A stretch of DNA of 64,000 nt, taken from the NCBI GenBank assembly GCA_023374025.1, contig SIJG01000011.1:432552-496551 (forward strand), given 5' to 3'. The position numbers and the translations under genes were made by a program. Origin of the DNA: Heterodera schachtii. Its lineage: Eukaryota > Nematoda > Chromadorea > Rhabditida > Heteroderidae. The notes under the pieces were generated by a model. The model ran no database searches and was not told the origin of the DNA. It saw only the letters and a program-made list of their open reading frames with translations. Below, piece after piece: positions 10,401-21,550 of the stretch (position 1 is the stretch's first letter; each line of letters starts with the position of its first letter).

Positions 10401-13287
10401 AAGGGTATATGCCAAAATGCCAAATTTGGCGATGAAAAGCCTCCCCTCCCCCCTCACCCAATGTTTAAAGAAATAATGCAAAAATTTAGCAATCAATTTC
10501 TAACCGCCTGCTGAAGGGTATATGCCAAAATGCCAAATTTGGCGATGAAAAGCCTCCCCTCCCCCCTCACCCAATGTTTAAAGAAATAATGCAAAAATTT
10601 AGCAATCTATTGCTAACCGCCACTGAAGGGTATTATGCCAAAATGCCAAATTTGGCGATGAAAAGCCTCCCCTCCCCCCTCACCCACTGTTTAAAGAAAT
10701 AATGCAAAAATTTAGCAATCAATTGCTAACCGCCTGCTGAAGGGTATATGCCAAAATGCCAAATTTGGCGATGAAAAGCCCCCCCTCCCCTTCACCCACT
10801 GTTTAAAGAAATAATGCAAAAATTTAGCAATCAATTGCTAACCGCCTGCTGAATGGTATATGCCAAAATGCCAAATTTGGCGATGAAAAGCCTCCCCTCC
10901 CCCCTCACCCAATGTTTAAAGAAATAATGCAAAAATTTAGCAATCAATTTCTAACCGCCTGCTGAAGGGTATATGCCAAAATGCCAAATTTGGCGATGAA
11001 AAGCCTCCCCTCCCCCCTCACCCAATGTTTAAAGAAATAATGCAAAAATTTAGCAATCTATTGCTAACCGCCACTGAAGGGTATTATGCCAAAATGCCAA
11101 ATTTGGCGATGAAAAGCCTCCCCTCCCCCCTCACCCACTGTTTAAAGAAATAATGCAAAATTTAGCAATCAATTGCTAACCGCCTGCTGAAGTGTATATG
11201 CCAAAATGCCAAATTTGGCGATGAAAAGCCTCCCCTCCCCCCTCACCCAATGTTTAAAGAAATAATGCAAAAATTTAGCAATCAATTGCTAACCGCCTGC
11301 TGAATGGTATATGCCAAAATGCCAAATTTGGCGATGAAAAGCCTCCCCTCCCCCCTCACCCAATGTTTAAAGAAATAATGCAAAATTTAGCAATCAATTT
11401 CTAACCGCCTGCTGAAGGGTATATGCCAAAATGCCAAATTTGGCGATGAAAAGCCTCCCCTCCCCCCTCACCCAATGTTTAAAGAAATAATGCAAAAATT
11501 TAGCAATCAATTTCTAACCGCCTGCTGAAGGGTATATGCCAAAATGCCAAATTTGGCGATGAAAAGCCTCCCCTCCCCCCTCACCCAATGTTTAAAGAAA
11601 TAATGCAAAAATTTAGCAATCTATTGCTAACCGCCACTGAAGGGTATTATGCCAAAATGCCAAATTTGGCGATGAAAAGCCTCCCCTCCCCCCTCACCCA
11701 CTGTTTAAAGAAATAATGCAAAAATTTAGCAATCAATTGCTAACCGCCTGCTGAAGGGTATATGCCAAAATGCCAAATTTGGCGATGAAAAGCCTCCCCT
11801 CCCCCCTCACCCAATGTTTAAAGAAATAATGCAAAAATTTAGCAATCAATTTCTAACCGCCTGCTGAAGTGTATATGCCAAAATGCCAATTTGGCGATGA
11901 AAAGCCTCCCCTCCCCCCTCACCCAATGTTTAAAGAAATAATGCAAAAATTTAGCAATCAATTGCTAACCGCCTGCTGAATGGTATATGCCAAAATGCCA
12001 AATTTGGCGATGAAAAGCCTCCCCTCCCCCCTCACCCACTGTTTAAAGAAATAATGAAAAAATTTAGCAATCAATTGCTAACCGCCTGCTGAAGTGTATA
12101 TGCCAAAATGCCAAATTTGGCGATGAAAAGCCTCCCCTCCCCCCTCACCCAATGTTTAAAGAAATAATGCAAAAATTTAGCAATCAATTGCTAACCGCCT
12201 GCTGAAGTGTATATGCCAAAATGCCAAATTTGGCGATGAAAAGCCTCCCCTCCCCCCTCACCCAATGTTTAAAGAAATAATGCAAAAATTTAGCAATCAA
12301 TTGCTAACCGCCTGCTGAATGGTATATGCCAAAATGCCAAATTTGGCGATGAAAAGCCTCCCCTCCCCCCTCACCCAATGTTTAAAGAAATAATGCAAAA
12401 ATTTAGCAATCAATTTCTAACCGCCTGCTGAAGGGTATATGCCAAAATGCCAAATTTGGCGATGAAAAGCCTCCCCTCCCCCCTCACCCAATGTTTAAAG
12501 AAATAATGCAAAAATTTAGCAATCAATTTCTAACCGCCTGCTGAAGTGTATATGCCAAAATGCCAAATTTGGCGATGAAAAGCCTCCCCTCCACCCTCAC
12601 CCAATGTTTAAAGAAATAATGCAAAAATTTAGCAATCAATTGCTAACCGCCTGCTGAATTGTATATGCCAAAATGCCAAATTTGGCGATGAAAAGCCTCC
12701 CCTCCCCCCTCACCCAATGTTTAAAGAAATAATGCAAAAATTTAGCAATCAATTTCTAACCGCCTGCTGAAGGGTATATGCCAAAATGCCAAATTTGGCG
12801 ATGAAAAGCCTCCCCTCCCCCCTCACCCAATGTTTAAAGAAATAATGCAAAAATTTAGCAATCAATTTCTAACCGCCTGCTGAAGGGTATATGCCAAAAT
12901 GCCAAATTTGGCGATGAAAAGCCTCCCCTCCCCCCTCACCCAATGTTTAAAGAAATAATGCAAAAATTTAGCAATCAATTGCTAACCGCCTGCTGTAGGG
13001 TATATGCCAAAATGCCAAATTTGGCGATGAAAAGCCTCCCCTCCCCCCTCACCCAATGTTTAAAGAAATAATGCAAAAATTTAGCAATCAATTGCTAACC
13101 GCCTGCTGAATGGTATATGCCAAAATGCCAAATTTGGCGATGAAAAGCCTCCCCTCCCCCCTCACCCAATGTTTAAAGAAATAATGCAAAAATTTAGCAA
13201 TCAATTTCTAACCGCCTGCTGAAGGGTATATGCCAAAATGCCAAATTTGGCGATGAAAAGCCTCCCCTCCCCCCTCACCCACTGTTT
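7484..13287 (+). repeat. 113-bp satellite array, about 51 copies
   Basis: Almost uninterrupted head-to-tail copies of a ~113-bp unit. Each contains the palindrome GCCAAATTTGGC, a pyrimidine tract (CCTCCCCTCCCCCCTCACCC), an ATTTAGCAATCAATTGC segment and GAA(G/T)GGTATATGCC. Variants recur in blocks: TCTATTGC with a shorter CCGCCACTG, CAATTTCTAACC, and GAATGG versus GAAGGG. This suggests amplification of multi-unit blocks (a higher-order repeat). The minus strand of every unit is G-rich with several G-runs. No ORF crosses a unit. Confidence 0.95.
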
Positions 13288-13289
13288 CT

Positions 13290-14080
13290 CGGAAACCGAG
13301 AAATTTTTACACTGTTAAGGATAGCTATTTTGAGGGGAGGGGGTCGCCAGCAAAGGGGGAAAAGAGGAAAAATTATTGAATTTTGAACATATTTTTTAAA
13401 CAAAATTCATGTAAAATCCCAAAAAAAAAAAAATTCCCGCCGGCGCCTACCGGCACCGGCGGGCTCGGCCCGCATAAAAAAAAAGTTTTTTGAAAAAAGG
13501 ACAAAAAAAAATGCCCATTTGAATGTAAAAATGGTCGGCAATTTTCTCAAAACCACAAAAATTGATCATTTTTGGTGAAAATCTGTTAACAAATCAGAAA
13601 GAAATTACAAATTTTTCGAAAAACACGCCGCAAAAAATTATTAAAAATTGATTTTTTGATCCCGAATGCACTGTGCTGCTAATAAGATTTGCTTATTTGT
13701 TCCCGAAATTGTTTAAACCGTTAATGGGATACAAAAAATATGATATTTGATATATTTTTGTTCGAATAAATTGTAAAAATAACTGAATTGAAGCAATTTT
13801 GCGGTCTTATTTTTGATTTTAAAACTTATTTTTTGGCCTTGATGTTCTTATTTTGAATAAAAAATTTTCGACCCGAACCCTGGCCTACCGGCAGCGCCGG
13901 ACCCACCATGTTCCCCAAAAATTTCTTGGAAAAAGTGCGCAAAAAAGCGTTTTTAAAAGCAAAAAAAATAGCCGTCACTTAAATGTTGAGACTCCTAGCA
14001 AAAATTTCCGTTTGACCTACCCCCATTTTAATGTGTTTTTGATTTAAAAAATATATAATTGAATTAATTTCATTTAAATT
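13290..14080. other. intergenic with GC-hairpin repeat
   Basis: The satellite stops abruptly at CTCGGAAACCGAG. At about 13430-13500 lies a copy of the dispersed repeat with the GC-rich hairpin core (CCGGCGCCTACCGGCACCGG), and pieces of its leader follow near 13560. No gene is seen. Confidence 0.5.
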
Positions 14081-14133
14081 TCTCGGTACCCGATTCCCGA
14101 GGAGGCCGGAGTAGGACAAAACGAGACGATGGC

Positions 14134-14421
14134 TTGGAATGTGGCGATTGCGGTTTCTGTTGCTGTGCCTACGGTAACCGTACCAACAATAACAACAACA
14201 ACAGTAGTTGCGGCTGTACAAAAAACTGTTTCTTTGTTTTTTGCTTAATAATTGCATTGGTTTGCGCTTGCATTATCGCTTTATGTGTGGTCAAAATACA
14301 CCAATTTACTGGTGCATCAGACAGCTTACAATATGCTCATTTAACTGCTGGTGCGGCGGGCGCTGGCTTCTTTCTGATACTTTCACTTATTGGTATGGTA
14401 TTAACTAGATTAAGTGATTAA
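14134..14421 (+). CDS. Cys-rich N-terminus, two-helix membrane protein (3' exon)
   Basis: The open frame encodes a cysteine-rich segment (GDCGFCCCAYG), an asparagine run, a second Cys cluster, then two hydrophobic stretches near residues 31-52 (FFVFCLIIALVCACIIALCVV) and 68-90. It ends with TAA at 14421. The frame has no ATG at its start and remains open upstream to about 14070, so this is probably the last exon, or the 5' end is misjudged. The topology, a short Cys-rich cytosolic or luminal head and a helical hairpin, is common among small nematode membrane proteins. No family was recognised. Confidence 0.45.
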   Translation: MECGDCGFCCCAYGNRTNNNNNNSSCGCTKNCFFVFCLIIALVCACIIALCVVKIHQFTGASDSLQYAHLTAGAAGAGFFLILSLIGMVLTRLSD

Positions 14422-15700
14422 ACGGGCTAATGGTAAAAGATAGAAAAAAAGTGTCGAAAATGTTATTTTTACGTTACGATGCTCTATTACAAACCCAAAT
14501 TATTAAATAATTGTAAAATATGCCAAGCAATTAAACTAAATAATTGGCAAATTTATGAAATTTTTTTTTTTTAATATTTTAAAATTTACATAAAACTAAA
14601 ATTTCTGACCAATTTTTTGCAATTATCGACCAGCCACTCTCAAAATGTATTCCTCCTATTTTATCTTATACAACTGTCGAACATTTCTTTTTCCAGTAAA
14701 ATTAAAAATTGCCTTCCCAAATTTGTTTTCAAGATTTGAAAAAAGCATTTGTTTTTCTTTAAAATTTATTTTTCATAATTTTATTTAAATGTTTCGGGAG
14801 AAGTAACTGTCTTTTACAATTTACATCATTGTTTAACATTAACAATTGGCTGTCATTTTCATTTTTTATATTTTTTGCATAAATCGTTTTGGGCATTTAT
14901 ATTTCAATTGAGTGGTCCTTTTTAAGTTTTGGTAATTAAATATAAGGAGATTAATCAATTTATTAAGTTTAATAATAATTTTAAGAATTCTAATTTCGGA
15001 TTAAAAAATTGTTTTAGTTTCATTCAATTCAAATTTTATGTGCTTATTTTATGTGCATATTTGAGCATTTTTCAAAAAATCCTCTATCTAAAAGATCCCA
15101 AAATGCCAATGCGGTACACGGTCTGGCGAATTTTTGACCGGATTTGCCTGGATTATAACCCAGCCAAAAATCCTTCACTTTTGTTGATTTTCCTTTGAAT
15201 ATTATCTCTTTGGCTAATGCCATCAACTTTAAATGGTCAAAATTTCAAATTTTTCCCTTGGCGGCGCCTGACGGCACCGCCGGGCCTCCAGAACTTATTT
15301 TTTCTAAAAAATTGGCTCAAAATCGCAAAATTTGGTCAATTTTGGTGAAAATCTGTTAAAAAATTGCACTCAAATTTTGAAATTTTTCCCGGAATCTCCT
15401 AAATTAACTCTTTTTAAAATAATAAATTCTAATTTTTTTTTTTAAATTTTACGATAACATTAATGCTTACTTATCTTCTAAAAATGAGTCATAAATTCTA
15501 ATTCAAAAAAAATTTTTCAATTTTAATTTAGACATTTATTTTAGGCTTAAATTAAAAAAAATTTCTTCCAGCTGAATTCTTATTTAATTTTATTGCTAAA
15601 ATGAATTAAACAAATTCTATTCAATGATCATTGTAAATATAAATTACTTTCAAAAAATCGTTCGTTTATTTTAAAATGCTTTTTAATAAAAAAATAAAAA
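14422..15700. other. intergenic, no gene seen
   Basis: A+T-rich. Another copy of the GC-hairpin dispersed repeat lies at about 15255-15390. ORFs at 14929-15198 and 15044-15226 overlap each other on opposite strands and show no protein-like features. Confidence 0.45.
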
Positions 15701-17640
15701 ATTAATATGCCTCTACTCAAGTGATTATTGTGATTAAATATTTATAAAATCTTAAAAATTTCTGTGCTAATAAAAAAAAGATGAATTATTTTAATAAAAA
15801 ATTATAAGTTTTCTTTGAAATTAAAAAAATTTGTGTAAGAGTTGAGCAGTGATAGATCGTTTCCTAAAAACTGTCTTTGTTCTGGTCATTATGGTTTGAC
15901 AAATATTTTAAAAATTCATATTTCAACAACTGGTGGGATCAATCACAAATGTGCTGATTTTTTCAGATTGTGCTTAATTTTGAGGATGAAAATTGAAAAG
16001 CAAAAAGGAATTCTTAAACTTTCGCATTTTAAAGTATAATTTTGTGGTCAAAATCCGAATTCGGCTCTATTGCAGAATTATGAATAGTTTCACGTTTGGT
16101 TAAAAATGAGTTTTTGGCCATGGGTTCAAATCCACTTAGTTGCCAAATTTTTAAAAATTATTTTTCGTTCTTTTTGGGCTGCTGATCAAGAATTTCACCT
16201 CCATTTCACCGAACTCCAAACTTAATACGAATTCGATCAAAATCCCAACTTTAAAAAACGTTCGCGATTTTTTATTCTACTTTTGATTATTTTATGCTTA
16301 ACTCTCCCATGGTTGTAACAATAATTTTTTATTGAATAAAATTTTATAATTTTCAAATTGGTTTTTTGTTCCAATTCGGGTCATGGGTTTGGTATTCGGC
16401 GAAATGGAGGTGAAATTCTTGATCAAAATTCCCAAAAAAACGAAAAAAATAATTTTTAAAAATTTATAAGCAAGTGGATTTGAATCCATGGACCAAAGAA
16501 CTCATTTTTAACCAATCGCGCAACTTAGTTCTGCTTATTTCCCGACTTTTGAGGCCCTGTAACTCTTGAATCAGGCAAAAGGCACCGCTCAAATTAAAAA
16601 TTCACAACCGAAGTCAGACTCTGCTTCAGCGAATCACGTTTATATGCATTTTCATACTTTTACAGTTCGATATGTTCCCTTCTTAGACAAATTTCGGGCG
16701 CCGTATAAAAGTTTGTTTTTAAATTTATTTTAGCAAAAGAAATTTAAAAAGAAAAGCAAACAAAAATTATTTTTCGCGCTTATCGGCAGAAAAGCAATTT
16801 TTAATTATCTGTTCTTTTCATAATTTTTATTATCAATTTCTGGTAAATTCAAAGTATTTTCTAACTTAAATCTAAATTCAAATTTAAAAAATATTAAATT
16901 TACAAAAACAAAAAATAAGCGCTTTTTATTTTCCTACTACTTTACAAGTTTTCTTTGACAAAATATGCCCAAATGTTTATGCAGAAAAGAGAAAATGTTG
17001 AAAATGATAGCCAATTACAATGTAAAAACAATGTAATAAATAGTAAAAGTCATTTGCCTTTCAGAAAAATGAAAAAACTTTAAAAACCGCTTTAATTAAA
17101 TTTTTGAATTTAAGAAATTCTGACTTTTATCGAAACAAAAAAAAAGATGACAGTCATCCCAGTTTATCTATGATGATAGTGGAAAAAATTATTCAATAAT
17201 TGCAAAAAAAAAATCGCAATAAAATTTTATTTTGTGGCTTTTATTTTTGGAAAATTCTTTAACCATAAAAAATTTTGCTTGTTTTTTTTTTGCAATTATT
17301 GTCCACCAAAGTTGACAGTATCAAAAGTTCCCAATCTCCCAATTCCCGCAATCCGAGATCGAAACGGAAATGGAAGGTTCTGTTGAATTTTTAGAAGCAC
17401 ATCAAAGCCTAGCCTAAGAAAAAACCAATAAGAAAAACATCTTTCTGTTTGCATTTTGAACTATTTGAGAAGATCACAACCAGTCCATCGATGTGTTTTA
17501 CCATTGGCATCTTTGAAGTATATTGCACGGTTGGCATCATCATAATAGTAATGAACAGGTTCTTTAAAGGGTAACCAATTTTCAGAAGTTTTGAGCCAAA
17601 CTTGAGCCGTCGCACTTCCCAACACCTAAAATGATGGAAT
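15700..17640. repeat. segmental duplication, copy 2
   Basis: Collinear with 1960-3650. The shared blocks include the segment with GAGTTGAGCAGTGATAGATC near 15840, the segment with TGCCCAAATGTTTATGCAGA near 16965, and the exon 17461-17625. This copy carries an extra ~600-bp SINE-like inverted-pair insertion at about 16091-16688. Confidence 0.6.
16091..16688. repeat. SINE-like inverted pair plus shared tail
   Basis: A tRNA-like head with GGGTTCAAATCC at 16091-16137 is matched in reverse complement at about 16472-16525 (GGATTTGAATCC). The following 16548-16688 is a diverged copy of 5079-5218. The structure parallels 4671-5218. Confidence 0.5.
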
Positions 17641-17959
17641 AATATATAAATAAAAGCAATAATGTTTATTAAGAAAAAACATATTACATTTAATTAAATT
17701 GAATGCAATATTCTATCAACTTTATTTAATGGTTAACATGTGTTAATTTGTTGACAAAAAGTTTGAATATTCAAAAATGAATCATGGCATGACAATATAT
17801 TTTTTATTTTTATAAATTATTTGGTTTGTTGGATTTAAATATTAAAAATTTAAAAAATATTTAAAAATTCTTGGTTTTTGATTTATCAAATGAATTTTTA
17901 TATTTTTTTTACCTTTCCTTCGCCATCTTTGAACGTTATCTTTTCATTGTTATCCAACC
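17461..17959 (-). pseudogene. family S gene truncated by the Polinton
   Basis: The 3' exon 17625-17461 (55 codons with stop) begins VLGSATAQVWLKTSENWLP and is intact. The intron 17912-17626 has GT-AG ends. Of the upstream exon only the last ~15 codons remain (17959-17913; WLDNNEKITFKDGEGK), and they run directly into the Polinton end. The expected 5' half of the gene was not found beyond the other end of the element at 33854, so the locus is truncated and not merely interrupted. Confidence 0.7.
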
Positions 17960-18253
17960 AGTAGTTAGCAGCCCGGGATTGTCGTAGGAGACAAATTATG
18001 ATTGATGGGTTTGGATCCCTTTGAAGTTGCCGCCTATTGAAGGGTGACGGGAGTGTCGTAGGAGTTTCGCGCACTAACCAAAGGGTATAAGAGTAATTAG
18101 TTAACGGGACCGTCGTAGGGGGGAGGGGGAATTAATTAACGGGACCGTCGTAGGGGGGGGGGGTAATTAATTAACGGGACCGTCGTAGGGGGGGGGGTAA
18201 TTAATCAACGGGACCGTCGTGGGGGGGGGGGGGGGTAATTAATTAACGGGACC
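17960..18253 (+). repeat. Polinton left terminal inverted repeat
   Basis: 294 bp. The outer ~150 bp is unique sequence including GTCGTAGGAG words. The inner part is four to five tandem copies of a ~33-bp unit with ACGGGACCGTCGTAGG, a G-run of variable length and GTAATTAATTA. It matches the reverse complement of 33568-33853; the G-run lengths differ between the copies. Confidence 0.9.
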
Positions 18254-19205
18254 AGCTTCTCCAGTAACAAAACCAACATCAACCACTGAGTCGCCCAAGC
18301 CAGCAACGTCAGCTCCTAAGCCAGCATCGCCTGCACCTCAACCATCCAAGCCGTCAACGTCTGCTCCTCTCTCAACGACAACAACAACAACAAAACCACC
18401 AGTCCCAAGCCCATCAGTTAAACCAACTATTTCAGCACCTCCGACTCAGCAACCAAAAAGCCTTACAACATTCACCAAGCCAATAGTGACAAAAACAGAC
18501 ACACCACCTAAACTCCTGCCCCCAGTTTCTCTTTCCGCTAAATTGGCCCCACGTGCGCCGACTCCACCATTAGACTCTCCACCACGTTTTGAAGGAGAGG
18601 AAAATAAAAATGTCAAATCGTTTGCGGTGCCACCACCACCGCCGACATCAGCAGCTCAAATTGACCCATCGCGTTTGATTCACAGGCTAGACCCACCAAG
18701 AATATATTTTAAAACTCCTCCAGCTAACCAAAACCCTTTGAATTATGTGCCGAATTCTGTGATAGTTCTATTTAACAATGATGTTGAACGATTCAAGGTT
18801 GTGTTCAACGAGGAGATCATCAGTCATTTGTCCTTCTCACCGCAATTGGGCTATGTCCTTGGTTTCGAAAACCCCCAGCATGTGGTGTCAAACGAAGTTG
18901 CCAAATACGGATATGATTTACGGGGTGGCATCTCAAGCTTTGCTGTCTACTCAAAAGGTTTAACCGAGAACATGATCATCGGGAACACATTGAGCTCTTT
19001 GCTCCGGGTTGTGTCTATCAGCGGTGCCATCCCTGGGGACTACACTGAGAAGATCTACGATTCACCAATATTTGCGCGAGTGTTGCCACGGGAAATAAAC
19101 GAAATTGAGATTGAACTGCGCACAATGGACAAAGGCCGATTGGTACCGTTCGCCTATGGGACGACGATGGTTGTGTTGATATTTAAGAAAGTGATAAATT
19201 TCTAA
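18243..19205 (+). pseudogene. penton/minor-capsid-like protein, 5'-truncated
   Basis: The frame is open from 18243 with no ATG before the first in-frame codons, which belong to the terminal repeat; an in-frame TAA lies at 18240. The first ~150 codons are low-complexity Pro/Thr/Ser/Ala. The C-terminal ~150 residues form a globular beta-rich domain beginning LNYVPNSVIVLFNNDVERF and ending EIEIELRTMDKGRLVPFAYG...VVLIFKK. That ending matches the pattern of the Polinton ORF that usually precedes the capsid gene (IEI...G..VPF..G...V.LHF), here taken as the penton or minor capsid protein. The start could lie in a lost exon, or the gene may begin at a non-AUG codon. I judge it truncated by the deletion that removed the left part of the element. 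Confidence 0.65.
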
Positions 19206-19238
19206 TCTCATTCATTCATTTGATACATTAACAATAAA

Positions 19239-19718
19239 ATGGTTCATATTGTGTTTGATCCAAGCATTGCGCAGTATGACGAGTATGTACAATACGGTGG
19301 TGGAATAGAAAAGGACGATTTTGACTACTTCCGTGGCACTAGCCCTTTTCAGCGGGGCTACGGTATTCAACGTGGGGCGGGTGTCGGAGACGTGTTTCGT
19401 GGACTTTGGCGTTTTTTCTTGCCCATTCTTCGCCGTGTTGGCACTACAGTAGGGTCGGAGGCGCTGAGCACTGGACAACGCGTGCTGGAACGAGTCGGAA
19501 ATGAGGGGGTGCCACTGAAGGAAGCATTTGTCAGTGAGGGAAAGCGAGGAATCGATACCGTACTCGAGAAAGGTGGCCTGCCAAAACAGTTTGGGAGTGG
19601 AAAAAGGGGTATAAAAAGAAAGAGAACATATGTGCCTGGTCATCAAACACTAATTGGACGGCCTATTGTAAAGCAGTCAAAAAAGCGTATTCGATCGGAC
19701 GCCTTTGGACTTTACTAA
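19239..19718 (+). CDS. pX/pVI-like small virion protein
   Basis: 159 aa, starting 33 bp after the upstream stop. Motifs FRGTSPFQRGYGIQRGAG near residues 32-49 and the following LWRFFLPILRRVGTTVGSEALSTGQRVLERV are the signature of the conserved Polinton protein often called PX: an amphipathic, basic region resembling adenovirus pVI or core peptides. The C-terminus is strongly basic (KRGIKRKRTYV, KQSKKRIR), fitting DNA or capsid-interior binding. It lies between the penton-like and major capsid genes, the usual Polinton order, with the next ATG 9 bp downstream. The role in packaging or membrane disruption is inferred from the family. Confidence 0.75.
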   Translation: MVHIVFDPSIAQYDEYVQYGGGIEKDDFDYFRGTSPFQRGYGIQRGAGVGDVFRGLWRFFLPILRRVGTTVGSEALSTGQRVLERVGNEGVPLKEAFVSEGKRGIDTVLEKGGLPKQFGSGKRGIKRKRTYVPGHQTLIGRPIVKQSKKRIRSDAFGLY

Positions 19719-19726
19719 TTAAATAA

Positions 19727-21037
19727 ATGACATTCCACAAAATCGACAACGACTCCGTTAACTCAATCACCAATGCTCTTGACTTTTTCCGTATACCCCC
19801 GACAAATGTGAGCGTCTCATCTTCAAAGGTATTCGAGCTTCTGCCCAGCAATCCGCTTACCGATACACCCTACCACTTCAAACTTCACTCCAGCCAAAAT
19901 TACATTGACCTGTCCAAATGTTATTTGCTCACCGAATTCCGAATCCGTAAGGAAAACAATAATGGTCAACTTGTTGATCTAACTGTTGACGATGCGGATA
20001 TTGCGCCAATTCAAATGATTGGACACACATTCATTCGAAACATCAAAATGAGTATTAATGGAAGAGAAGTGTTCAACTCCAATTCTCTGATGGCTTACAA
20101 ATCCTATCTTTCTCATGAGCTCTCCTATTCCACTACGGCAAAGGATTCACATTTGAATGCAGCCGGGTACTACCGGGACATGGGCGATGCACTTGAGATA
20201 GGAAATGGATTCATAGCGCGACGTAATTTGTTTGCGGGTAGTAACGTTGCTCAATTTATCGCCAAAATTGACGCCGATTTGTTCAACCAGCCTCTCTACT
20301 TGATCAACTTTTGTGAGCTAGACATTGAGGTTTTACCCAATGACAACGACTTTGTTCTAATCGCACCCACCGGGGGTCGGTACCGTTTCGAGGTTGTCGG
20401 TTTGAAAATGTATGTGAAGAAGGTGTCCCTGATGGACGGGCTGGCGTTGGACATTGCGCGAAAGCTTGAGCTGAAGCCGGCACGATATGCAGTGAGGAAG
20501 ACGCTGATGAAGTCTCTGTTCATCAGTCCGGGGCGTTTTGAGTTTACTGCTAATTTGTTTATGGATCAAATTCCCCGCCGCATCACAATGGGATTGGTGG
20601 CCAATGCCGATTATGTTGGAACAATCGCACGCAGTCCGTTCAATTTTCAACCGTTTAATGTGCGCGAAATCTCAATTATTGCTAATGGCCGCTCCTACCC
20701 TCAAGCAGCCTACGACTTGGACTACCCTAATTGGAAATATGTACGAGCTTTCAATGACATGAACGAAGCAGTGGGGTTCGCCAACTCATCGGAAAGCAAT
20801 GGGATTACATTTGCACAGTACGGAAAAACACACTGCATTTATGTGTTCAATTTGACCAGCAGTGGCGACGATCAGGCAGCGCTGTTTGACCTGATAAAAA
20901 ATGGGACCACAGCGGTGAGCATCAAATTCAACCAGGCAGTGCCCGCCGGAGGAATAATGCTGGTGGTGATGGGAGAATGCGACTCTCTGGTGATGTTAGA
21001 CAAAAACCGATCGATTAGCACCGACATCACTATTTAA
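19727..21037 (+). CDS. MCP: major capsid protein (double jelly roll)
   Basis: 436 aa, single exon, no frameshift. The N-terminal jelly roll includes YIDLSKCYLLTEFRI near residue 64, IGHTFIRNIKMSINGREVF near residues 98-116 and YKSYLSHELSYSTTAKDSHL near 123-142, all matching the Polinton capsid pattern. The C-terminal jelly roll ends with GGIMLVVMGECDSLVMLDKN followed by R and a short tail, the conserved end of the family. Length is close to typical Polinton capsid proteins. It sits directly after the pX-like gene, and the three reading frames are nearly continuous, suggesting co-expression. This is the best evidence that the element could form virion-like particles, given a packaging ATPase supplied elsewhere. 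Confidence 0.9.
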   Translation: MTFHKIDNDSVNSITNALDFFRIPPTNVSVSSSKVFELLPSNPLTDTPYHFKLHSSQNYIDLSKCYLLTEFRIRKENNNGQLVDLTVDDADIAPIQMIGHTFIRNIKMSINGREVFNSNSLMAYKSYLSHELSYSTTAKDSHLNAAGYYRDMGDALEIGNGFIARRNLFAGSNVAQFIAKIDADLFNQPLYLINFCELDIEVLPNDNDFVLIAPTGGRYRFEVVGLKMYVKKVSLMDGLALDIARKLELKPARYAVRKTLMKSLFISPGRFEFTANLFMDQIPRRITMGLVANADYVGTIARSPFNFQPFNVREISIIANGRSYPQAAYDLDYPNWKYVRAFNDMNEAVGFANSSESNGITFAQYGKTHCIYVFNLTSSGDDQAALFDLIKNGTTAVSIKFNQAVPAGGIMLVVMGECDSLVMLDKNRSISTDITI

Positions 21038-21082
21038 AGCACCTGCATTGTCATTTCAATTTGCTCCATTAAAATAATAAAT

Positions 21083-21550
21083 ATGATATTAAAAAAATTG
21101 TCTCTAATTTTACTTTTCCTTCGCATTTCACTTCCTGTAGCTTCATATAGAGAAGCGGACGCCTCCTATTCGGAATATTTAAAAAGGAGGACATTGTCTA
21201 GGTTTGCTAGTACAACGACAACAACAACAACAACAACAATCAGTCCCAATACCACAACTCCAGTACCATCATTGGTACTACCAAAGCAAGAAAAACTGAT
21301 TGATGAACATGTCTCTGCTGTTCTCCCACCACTTATTCAATTGTGTAAGGACACGCCGGAGGAAAGCAACATGTTCCATCAGGCCACTTGTTGGGCCCTT
21401 TTCACTCTCTATTTAATGTTGATCATCAGTTTGGTGTTGCACCAACTTTGTTCAATTTTTTGGCTAAAGAATGGACAGCGTGCAAATCTCAAAGATTTTG
21501 AGCGAAAATCGTCAGACAGAGCGAGTATTTCGGGGCTGCTACGCCAGTGA
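21083..21550 (+). CDS. small type I membrane protein
   Basis: 155 aa. An N-terminal signal peptide (MILKKLSLILLFLRISLPVAS) is followed by a basic segment, a run of nine threonines with proline/threonine-rich sequence (possible O-glycosylation), and a transmembrane helix near residues 108-127 (ALFTLYLMLIISLVLHQL). A basic C-terminal tail follows. Its last 80 bp overlap the start of the protease gene in another frame. It is far too short for the large fusion glycoproteins reported in some nematode Mavericks, and I recognise no family. It could be a virion membrane or scaffold component, which is inference. Confidence 0.6.
   Translation: MILKKLSLILLFLRISLPVASYREADASYSEYLKRRTLSRFASTTTTTTTTTISPNTTTPVPSLVLPKQEKLIDEHVSAVLPPLIQLCKDTPEESNMFHQATCWALFTLYLMLIISLVLHQLCSIFWLKNGQRANLKDFERKSSDRASISGLLRQ

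Noticed and set aside
7484..13287. CRISPR-like array
   Set aside because: The units are 113 bp and nearly identical end to end, with no unique spacers, in a eukaryotic genome: a satellite.
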